Source of the DNA: Bog-532 sp963824545
GTDB lineage: Bacteria; Actinomycetota; Actinomycetes; Streptosporangiales; Streptosporangiaceae
NCBI GenBank assembly: GCA_963824545.1
Contig: CAWGPP010000010.1
Span: 13,019-77,018, forward strand
Direction of reading: 5' to 3'
Length of the DNA stretch: 64,000 nucleotides
Shown here: in pieces, positions 57,692-64,000 of the stretch
How positions within the stretch are numbered: position 1 is the first letter of the stretch
Layout of the letters: the number at the start of each line of letters is the position of its first letter
Program-made: the position numbers and the translations under genes
Notes under the pieces: model-generated
The model's input: the letters and a program-made list of their open reading frames with translations, nothing else
The model's database searches: none
Told to the model about the DNA's origin: nothing

Positions 57692-59479
57692 TCAGTGGCC
57701 GGCGAGCTTCCGCTTGTGGATCGCTCCCGAGGTCGCGCAGCTGCAGGTCCTCGACCGGCGCCGGGCGCCGGTCAGCGGGTCGATGCCGGAGGCGGTCTTG
57801 GGGAAGGCGATCACGTCGCGGATCTGTCGGCGCCGTGAGGCGCATGACGATGCGGTCGAGCCCGAGGCGATGCCGCCGTGCGGCGGCGCGCCGAAGTGCA
57901 GCGCGTCGAGCAGGAAGCCGAAGCGCGCCTCGGCGTCTCGGCGTCGATGCCGAGCGCCGCGAAGACCTGCTGCTGCACGTCGGCGCGGTGGATACGGATC
58001 GAGCCGCCGCCGAGCTCCTGGCCGTTCCAGACGATGTCGTAGGCCTGCGCCCGCGCCGCGCCGGGATTCTCCGGGTCGAGCTCGCCGGCACGGCGCGGTG
58101 AAGGGGTGGTGCAGCGAGTCCCAGCGCTTTTCGCCCTCGTTCCATTCGAACAGCGGCAAGTCGACGATCCAGACCAGGCGTGCTCGTCCTCGTCGATCAG
58201 CCTGAAGCGCTCGGCCAGGTCGATCCGCATCTCGCCCAGCACGCGTCGGTGACCTTGCGCTGGTCGGCGACGAGCAGCAGCAGGTCGCCCTCCTCGGCGC
58301 CGAGCGCTGGTTGAGGCGGCGACTCGGCCTCGCTGAGGAACTTCGCAGGTCGGCGAGCGCCAGCCGTCGCCCTCGCGGAAGGCCCGACCAGGCCCTTGGC
58401 GCCAAGCTCCTGGGCGCGGGAGATCAGCCCGTCGAGCTCCGAGCGCGGCATCTCGCGCCGCCGGCGTTGATGCCGCGGATCGCGCCGCCGCCCTCGAGCA
58501 CCGAGCGGAAGACCTTGAAGTCGGTCTCGCGCCAGGCCTCGCCGATGTCGAGCAGCTCCAGGCCGAAGCGCAGGTCGGGGCGGTCGGTGCCGAACCGGCC
58601 CATCGCCTCGTCGTAGCCCATGCGCTGCATCGGCGATCTCGATCTCGCGGCCCGCCGACGTGCCTTGAAGACGTGCGCCAGCAGCCGTTCGTTCACGGCG
58701 ATCATGTCCTCGCCGTCGACGAAGGACATCTCGAGGTCGAGCTGGGTGAACTCGGCCTGGCGGTCGGCCCGCGGTCGCCTCGTCGCGGAAGCAGCGGGCG
58801 ATCTGGTAGTAGCGCTCGAAGCCGGCCACCATCAGCAGCTGCTTGAACAGCTGCGGCGACTGCGGCAGCGCGTAGAAGGAGCCCTGCTGCAGGCGGCTGG
58901 GGACGAGGAAGTCGCGGGCGCCCTCGGGCGTCGAGCTTGGTCAGCAAGGGCGTTTCGACGTCGACGAAACCCTCGCCGTCGAGGAACTCCCGCATCGCGC
59001 GGTGACCCGGTGGCGCAGCATCAGCGCCTCGCGCATCTGCTCGCGGCGCAGGTCGAGGTAGCGGTAGCGCAGCCGCGCGTCCTCGCCGACCTCGCTCGCG
59101 TAGCCCTCGATCTGGAAGGGCGGCGTCTCGGTCGGCGAGCACTCCGCCGCCGTCGACCTGAGCTCGACCTCGCCGGTCGGCAGCTCCGGGTTGACCGGTC
59201 TCGGCCGCGCGCCGGACGACGTCGCCGGCGACGCTCAGCACGTCCTCGGCCCGCAGCTTGTGGGCGAGCTCGAACGCCTCGCCGGCGCTGTCGGGATGGA
59301 AGACGAGCTGGACGAGGCCGTTGCGGTCGCGCAGGTCGATGAAGATCAGCCCGCCGTGGTCGCGGCGGCGGTTGACCCAGCCGGCGACCCGCACCTCGGA
59401 GTCGACCCGGTCGCCCAGCACCTCGCCGCACCAGGTGTCGCGGTAGCCGTTCGGCGCTCGGGGGCGGCGCCGCCTCCAT
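57692..59479 (-). CDS. aspS: Aspartyl-tRNA synthetase, broken by many frameshifts
   Basis: Class II aspartyl-tRNA synthetase spread over several frames. In order on the minus strand: the OB-fold anticodon domain (RVAGWVNRRRDHGGLIFIDL, RDRNGLVQLVFHPD), RLRYRYLDLRR, FVDVETPLLTKLD, GARDFLVPSRLQQGSFYALP, QSPQLFKQLLMVAGFERYYQ and IARCFRDEA (motif 2). Then TQLDLEMSFVD, the bacterial GAD insert (RETDFKVFRSVLEGGGAIRG), GEEGDLLLLVADQRKVT-like sequence, NGQELGGGSIRIH and LDALHFGAPPHGGIASG (motif 3). I count at least eight frame changes. The start ATG 59479 follows GGAGGAG. All domains are in order, so the gene is real and the indels are probably sequencing errors. Confidence 0.88.
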
Positions 59480-59493
59480 GCTTCTCCTCCAGT

Positions 59494-60714
59494 CATCTCG
59501 TCGACAAGTTGCCGGTATCGACCGGGCGCTGCTCGCCGCTCGCCATGTCGCGCAGCTGCACGCTGCCGTCGGCCTCGAGGATCAGCACCCGGCGGGCGCC
59601 GATCCGGTCGGCGTGCTTGAGCTGGCCCTTGAGGCCGCGCCCGGCCAGGTCGACCTCGGCCGAGAGCCCGGCGTGGCGCAGTTCGTCACCAGGGCCATCG
59701 CCCGCTGGCGCTGGCCGCGTCGGCGATGGCGACGAAGGCGTCGCGCCCGGCCGGCTCGTCGTCCTCGCCCAGCGCCAGCAGGATCCGCTCGATCCCGGCC
59801 GCCCAGCCGACCGCCGGCGTCGACGGCCCGCCGAGCTGCTCGATCAGCCCGTCGTAGCGGCCGCCGCCGCCGATCTCCGACTGCGCCCCGAGCGCGTCGC
59901 AGACGAAGGAGAAGATCGTGCGCGTGTAGTAGTCGAGGCCGCGGACCAGGGTCGGGTCGACCTCGTAGGCGATGCCGGCCGCGTCGAGCAGCGCCCGCAC
60001 CTCGGCGAAGTGCTCGGCGTCCTCGCCCTCCAGCGCCCCGACGATCGTCGGCGCGCTCGCCATCACGCCCGGGTCCCCTCGTCGTCGGAGTCGAAGGCGC
60101 GCAGCGGGTTGACGTCGATCCGCTCGCGCACGTCCTTCGAAAGCTCGCCCTCGTGCGCGTGCAGGTGCGCCTTCAGCTCCTCCAGGTAGACCCGCCGCGC
60201 CTCCAGCGAGCCGAGGCTGCCGAGCCGCAGCTCGACCCCGGGCACGCCGAGCTCGCCCAGCAGGTCGGAGAGCAGCATGATCGCCTCGGCGTCGGCCAGC
60301 GGCGAGTCGGTGCCGATGCCTCCAGCGCCGATCTGGTGGAACTGGCGGTAGCGGCCCGGCCTGCGGGCGCTCGTGGCGGAAGAAGGGGCCGACGTAGGAG
60401 AGCTTCACCGGCTGCGCCAGCTTGTGCATCCCGTGCTCGAGGTAGGCGCGGCAGATCGGCGCCGTCCCCTCCGGCCGCAGGGTGAGGCTGCGCCCGCCCT
60501 TGTCCTCGAAGGTGAACATCTCCTTGCGGACGATGTCGGTCGAGCGGCCGACCCCGCGCTCGAACAGCTCGGTGTCCTCGAAGCTCGGCGTCTGGATCGG
60601 CTCGTAGCCGGCCGGGCGAAGATCCCGCCGCCGCCCTTCGACCCGCGCCCGCGCCCGGGCCTGCTCGGGCAGCACGTCGAAGGTCCCGCGGGGTGCCTGG
60701 TACTTGCTGGCCAT
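59494..60714 (-). CDS. hisS: Histidyl-tRNA synthetase, several frameshifts
   Basis: Class II HisRS. ATG 60714 begins MASKYQAPRGTFDVLPEQAR; motif 1 region YEPIQTPSFEDTELFERGVG; KEMFTFEDKGGRSLTLRPEG and KLSYVGPFFRHERPQ (motif 2). After a shift, FRLGSLG-type sequence (VELRLGSLGSLEARRVYLEE) follows, then VRGLDYYTRTIFSFVCDALG and GGGGRYDGLIEQLGGP. The C-terminal anticodon domain is in another frame (HADRIGARRVLILEADGSVQ) to TGA at 59494. It lies directly upstream of aspS, an order common in bacteria. Confidence 0.86.
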
Positions 60715-60728
60715 CCGCGTCCGGTCGC

Positions 60729-61373
60729 CTACCGCGCCAGCGCGGCGAGGAACGGATTGGTGGCCCGCTCGGCCCCCAGCGTCGTCGTCCCCATGTGGCC
60801 GGGATGGACGACGGTCTCCGCGGAGTGGCAGTCGACCAGGGTGCCGATCGAGGCCAGCAGCGTCGGCCCGTCGCCGCCGGGCAGGTCGACGCGGCCGACC
60901 GAGCCCTGGAAGAGGACGTCGCCGGAGAAGATCGCGTCCTCGCCGCGGACCGCGTAGGTGACGTGGCCGGGGCTGTGCCCGGGGGTGAAGATGACGTCGA
61001 GCTGCAGCCCGGCCAGCTCCAGCGTCTCGCCGCCGGCGACGGTCTCGTCGGCCTCGTAGCTCTCGAAGGGCCCGAAGCCCTCGTAGGGGACGAAGCTCAT
61101 GATGTCGGCGAGGACCGGCGACCTCGATCTCCGGGCAGTAGACGGGCGCGCCGGTCGCGGCGGCGACGGGAGCGACGGCGCCGATGTGGTCGAAGTGGCA
61201 GTGGGTGAGAGGATCGCCTCGACCTCGGCGCCGGTCGCCTCCAGCGCGGCGAGGATCCGCTCCGCCTCTTCGCCGGGGTCGACGATCAGCAGCCTGTCGG
61301 AGCCCTCGCGGCGCAGGAGGAAGCAGTTCTCGGCGATCGGGCCGACGGTGAGCATCTCGACGTCGAGGCTCAC
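60729..61373 (-). CDS. MBL-fold metallo-hydrolase, frameshifted
   Basis: Metallo-beta-lactamase-fold hydrolase of the glyoxalase II-like group. It starts VSLDVEMLTVGPIAENCFLL from GTG 61373, then LLIVDPGEEAERILAALEAT. In a shifted frame comes the metal site THCHFDHIG (near 61,195), then FTPGHSPGHVTYAV, IFSGDVLFQGSVGRVDLPGG and VHPGHMGTTTLGAERATNPF, all typical. Two indels, near 61,210 and 61,125, break it. It precedes hisS by a few bases and would share its transcript. Confidence 0.8.
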   Translation of the reverse strand: MSLDVEMLTVGPIAENCFLLRREGSDRLLIVDPGEEAERILAALEATGAEVEAILSPTATSTTSAPSLPSPPRPARPSTARRSRSPVLADIMSFVPYEGFGPFESYEADETVAGGETLELAGLQLDVIFTPGHSPGHVTYAVRGEDAIFSGDVLFQGSVGRVDLPGGDGPTLLASIGTLVDCHSAETVVHPGHMGTTTLGAERATNPFLAALAR

Positions 61374-61739
61374 GGTTCTGCCTTCGCGGATCCGCGCCCG
61401 CTCGCGGCGCCGCCAGATGGTCATGTCGATGAAGTAGCCGGCGGGGATGTAGAAGACGAGCATCGAGGCGCCGAAGATCAGCGACGCCGAGCGGCCGGTT
61501 TTTTGAAGATCACGACCAGCAGCAGCGCGAAGACGACAGCGGCGAAGAGGCCGCGGACCGACGAGTTGCGCCAGGTCGGCGGCAGATCGGCTTTCGGCCC
61601 GCCGGTTGCCGCGTTTGGAGCGGGCCCGGGCCTTGGCCTCCTCGCGGCTGCGCGGGCGCCCGGCGCGGCCCTTGGTGTCGATGCGGCCGCCCTGAGTGCC
61701 CCGGCGCTTGCGGCGGCGCTTTTTCTTCGTCTGAGCCAT
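61374..61739 (-). CDS. Small basic two-helix membrane protein, frameshifted
   Basis: From ATG 61739 a lysine/arginine-rich start (MAQTKKKRRRKRRGTQGGRI, RSREEAKARARSKRGNRRAE) leads, in a shifted frame, to membrane helix GLFAAVVFALLLVVIFKK, then LIFGASMLVFYIPAGYFIDM and the basic end WRRRERARIREG. A T6 run at 61,499-61,504 is one indel site. Family not recognised; similar short proteins occur near aminoacyl-tRNA synthetase genes in Thermoleophilia as far as I recall. Confidence 0.6.
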
Positions 61740-62631
61740 GCCGAGAATCTAGATCGGTCAGCGCCGCGAGCCGTCGCTCGATCACGTGCAGGGCCGGGTC
61801 GAAGCCGCGCATCGGCACGTCCGCCGGATAGTCGGCGAGGGCCGCGGCCGGGATCAGGCCGACCAGCTCGGCCTCCAGCGGCCGGGCGCCGAGCGGCGCC
61901 GCCAGCTCCCGAACCGCCTCGACGACCGCGCGCCAGCGGCATCGCCAGCGGGTCGTGGACGTTGGTCGAGACCTGGCCGCGACCGCTGCCAGGACGAGCC
62001 CGATCGCCCGCACCCCCGGCAGCCCGCCGCCCGACTCGCGCAGCCCGGCGGCGACCGCGCGGGCGACCTCGAGGTCGCCGCTGTCGAGCTCGACGTTGAA
62101 GGCGGCGAGCGGCGGGCGGGCGGTGACCAGGGTCGCGCCGCCGCGCGGGTGCGGCGCGTCGGGCCGAAGTCGGGCCGCAGCTCGCCCGACTCCATCCGCA
62201 GCCAGAGCTCGGAGAGGCCGCCGTTGCGGAAGTAGGCGCGCTCGCCCGGGCCGGGTCGCGGCGAGCTCGCCGTAGAGGAAGACCGGCACGCCGAGGCCGC
62301 CGATCTGCGCCGCGACGGCGATCGCCTCGGTGCGGGCGGCATCGCGGTCGGCGGGGTCGAGCCAGACGAGCGGGCAGACGTCGAGGGCGCCGATCGCCGG
62401 GTGCGCGCCCCGATAGGAGGACATGTCGATCGCCTCCAGCGCCGCCTCGGCGCCCGACGAGCGACTCCGTGCAGCGCCCGCCCGCCGGCGAGGGTGAAGA
62501 CGGTGCGGTCGTGGTCGGCGTCGGTGTGGCGGTCGAGCAGGACGTCGCCGCGCAGAAGGCGCTGCCGATCGCATCAGCCGCGGCTGGTCGCTCCCCTCGG
62601 AGACGTTGGGGACGGCGAGCAGCGTCGGCAT
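61740..62631 (-). CDS. ftcD: Glutamate formimidoyltransferase-like protein, frameshifted
   Basis: Formiminotransferase (FtcD N-terminal type), which transfers the formimino group between glutamate and tetrahydrofolate in histidine breakdown. ATG 62631 gives MPTLLAVPNVSEG; then IDMSSYRGAHPAIGALDVCP, LVWLDPADRDAARTEAIAVA and VPVFLYGELA; in another frame YFRNGGLSELWLRMESGELR. Then LAAFNVELDSGDLEVARAVA and LGARPLEAELVGLIPAAAL. At least four indels. The 3' end, near 61,745, runs against the start of the small membrane gene. Confidence 0.78.
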
Positions 62632-62701
62632 GCCCGGCAGGCTAGCTCTGCGCCCGCGGTGATCTCCGTCGACGACCAGGCGCCGAGTTGCCCGCCGACT
62701 C

Positions 62702-63654
62702 TCAGATCAGCAGCTCGCCGTCGCTGACGATAGCCTCGCCGTCGACTTCGACCGTCGGCTCGAGGACGACGCAGTCGAGGTGGACCGGGACCTGCACGGT
62801 GCCGCCGATCGCCGCCGAGGCGCCGAAGGCGACGTGGGCGGTGCCGAGGATCTTCTCGTCCTCGAGGATGTTGCCGGTCAGGATCGCCTCTTCGTTGGTG
62901 CCGATCCCGAGCTCGGCGACGTTGGTGCCGTCCGGGCCGTGCGCGGTCAGCAGCTCCATCAGCGTCGGCCCCGGCGGTACCGGTGGCGTCGGTCAGGTGG
63001 CCGCCGCGGACGGTCAGCGAGACCGGCGTCTCCAGCAGGCCGACCCCGGCGATCGAGCCGTCGACGACCAGCGTGCCCTCGCCGGTGCCCTCGAGCGGAG
63101 CGATGAAGCCCTCGCCACAGGGCAGGTTGCCGAAGGCGCCGCGGTTGCTCGAGTTCGCCGGCGTCGACGATCCGAGGCGCCCCTCGAGGCCGAGTCGCAG
63201 GTCGCTGCCGTGGCGCAGGTGATCCGCACCTCCGAGCCGCCGTTGAGCCCGCGACCACTCGCCCAGCCGCGGCGGCGGATCTCATCGAGGTCGGCGGACA
63301 TCAGCCGCGTCAGCATCTCCTCGGTGACGCCCGGCAGGGTGCCGATCCGCACGCCGGCCTCGCTGGCCGCCTTGCGGGCGGCGGTGTGGGAGAGCGACTG
63401 GATCGTCGGCGCCAGCACCACGTCGGCGGCGGCCATCGCCGCGGCCACGGCGCGCGGCGGCTCGGCGGCGTGCGAGTCGCGCTCGGGGATCACCGCCAGC
63501 GTCGCGTCGGCGCCGTCGCCCTGCGCCTCGATCCGCATCAGCGCCCCGATCTCTTCGGTCGCCGGGTTGCAGACGACCAGCACGTCCTCGCCTGGGAAAC
63601 GCCCATGCACTGCCGAACCACAGTGCGGACCGCCATATCGAGATCGGCGCCCAT
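62702..63654 (-). CDS. M29-like aminopeptidase, frameshifted
   Basis: From ATG 63654: MGADLDMAVRTVVRQCMGVF then VLVVCNPATEEIGALMRIEA, PTIQSLSHTAARKAASEAGV and TLPGVTEEMLTRLMSADLDE. In a shifted frame it ends with NVAELGIGTNEEAILTGNIL, EDEKILGTAHVAFGASAAIG and HLDCVVLEPTVEVDGEAIV, stop 62702. The GTN.EA, NILEDEK and HLD motifs are those of thermophilic M29-type aminopeptidases. Several indels lie between 62,975 and 63,260. Function inferred from these motifs. Confidence 0.75.
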
Positions 63655-63698
63655 TGCCCCACCCTAACCCCCCCTCCCCCCCCCCTCCGCGCATCCCT

Positions 63699-63916
63699 TC
63701 AATCGTCGTCGTGACGGTGCCGAAGCGCCCAGGCCTCGAACCAGACCAGGCCCAGAAGGATAGCGCCGAAGGCGATGAACGGCGGCAGCCACCGTGCGGA
63801 TGGGCGATCGCCAAGGACCCGACCACAAATGCGTCAGCCAGCAGCAGGAACGCAACCAAAACCGGCCGCATCGCCGCCCATCCCGTTACCGGAGCGCCCC
63901 CGGAGCCATCCGCCAT
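63699..63916 (-). CDS. Small two-helix membrane protein, one frameshift
   Basis: From ATG 63916: MADGSGGAPVTGWAAM, helix RPVLVAFLLLADAFVVGSLA, then after an indel near 63,790 the second helix FIAFGAILLGLVWFEAWALR and tail HRHDDD with stop at 63699. About 70 residues. Family not recognised. Confidence 0.6.
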
Positions 63917-63968
63917 GCCGGCAAGGATCGCACTCCCCCGCGGCCGCCTCGAATCCCCGCCCCACCGC

Positions 63969-64000
63969 TACGATGCCCGTCGCCCCGCCGGAGTAGCTCA
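63969..64000 (+). tRNA. 5' end of a tRNA gene with its -10 element, cut by the window
   Basis: The window ends GCCGGAGTAGCTCA (63987-64000), which matches the acceptor strand, positions 8-9 and start of the D arm of many bacterial tRNAs (GCCGGxGTAGCTCAG). TACGAT at 63969-63974 is a plausible -10 hexamer. The isotype cannot be decided without the anticodon. Confidence 0.7.

Noticed and set aside
60729..61739. Fusion of a basic membrane protein with an MBL hydrolase
   Set aside because: The join results from frameshifts; a GTGA overlap at 61370-61373 indicates two separate genes.

Overview
The window is very GC-rich and reads as two different genomes joined at about 56.5 kb. Positions 1 to about 56,490 come from an actinomycete, probably a filamentous one near Streptosporangiales or Streptomyces. 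The signs are DUF1707, DUF3093, DUF3710, DUF4193 and DUF4235 proteins, a GuaB1-type GMP reductase, a coproporphyrin ferrochelatase with a C-terminal cysteine cluster, F420-type LLM enzymes and many leaderless starts. From about 56,505 to the end the genes (DUF559/AbiEi-like, aspS, hisS, metallo-beta-lactamase, ftcD, M29-type aminopeptidase, tRNA start) look like Thermoleophilia/Solirubrobacterales. In that part the reading frame breaks roughly every 100-200 bases. I read the right part as a low-accuracy assembly or a chimeric join rather than biology.

Layout of the left part. 1-1.9 kb: an MFS exporter and a divergent TetR with paired operators. 2.4-4.4 kb: a DUF2079 membrane protein. 4.6-7.7 kb: an SDR and two acyl-CoA dehydrogenases with overlapping ends. 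8-10.5 kb: a STAS protein and a PAS hybrid kinase. 11-17 kb: small accessory genes, including a self-regulated HTH protein, a duplicated muconolactone-isomerase-like protein, a VapC-type toxin-antitoxin pair and a phosphotransferase. 17.6-22.2 kb: a frameshifted STAS-PAS protein, a K+ channel with RCK domains on both sides of the pore, a transglutaminase-like protein and a LON-domain protein. 22.4-33.6 kb: a LacI-controlled operon for a family-5 oligosaccharide or oligopeptide ABC importer and a GH3 glycosidase. 34-35.5 kb: an ammonium transporter. 36-43 kb: a wall or secreted protein, an alpha/beta hydrolase, guaB1, a TetR and a second DUF2079 protein. 43-55 kb: a conserved actinobacterial housekeeping block running from a lytic transglycosylase through ferrochelatase, inositol phosphatase, DUF4193, DUF3093, dut, DUF3710, OB-fold and two TrkA proteins to an RNA methyltransferase. 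An LLM enzyme and a recombinase fragment end the left part.

Three things run through the left part. First, short tandem repeats (10-54 bp units) occur in at least a dozen places, many in frame inside linkers and termini of real proteins. Second, a family of roughly 45-bp palindromes built on GGGCAGA(G/C)TTTT or GGGCAGAGTTCC recurs five times between genes; two copies share about 60 bp of flank. Third, several genes are broken by single-base indels at homopolymers or repeats (16.7, 18.4, 22.86, 33.05 and 54.9 kb). The most biologically striking of these is a C6-to-C5 change that separates a 204-codon proline-rich extension from LacI. A 99-bp MITE-like insertion with CTAG duplications sits exactly on the stop codon between two ABC permease genes.

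I did not find a CRISPR array, a prophage or a complete novel defence system. The best candidates for something undescribed are the palindrome family, the extended LacI and the RCK-pore-RCK channel.
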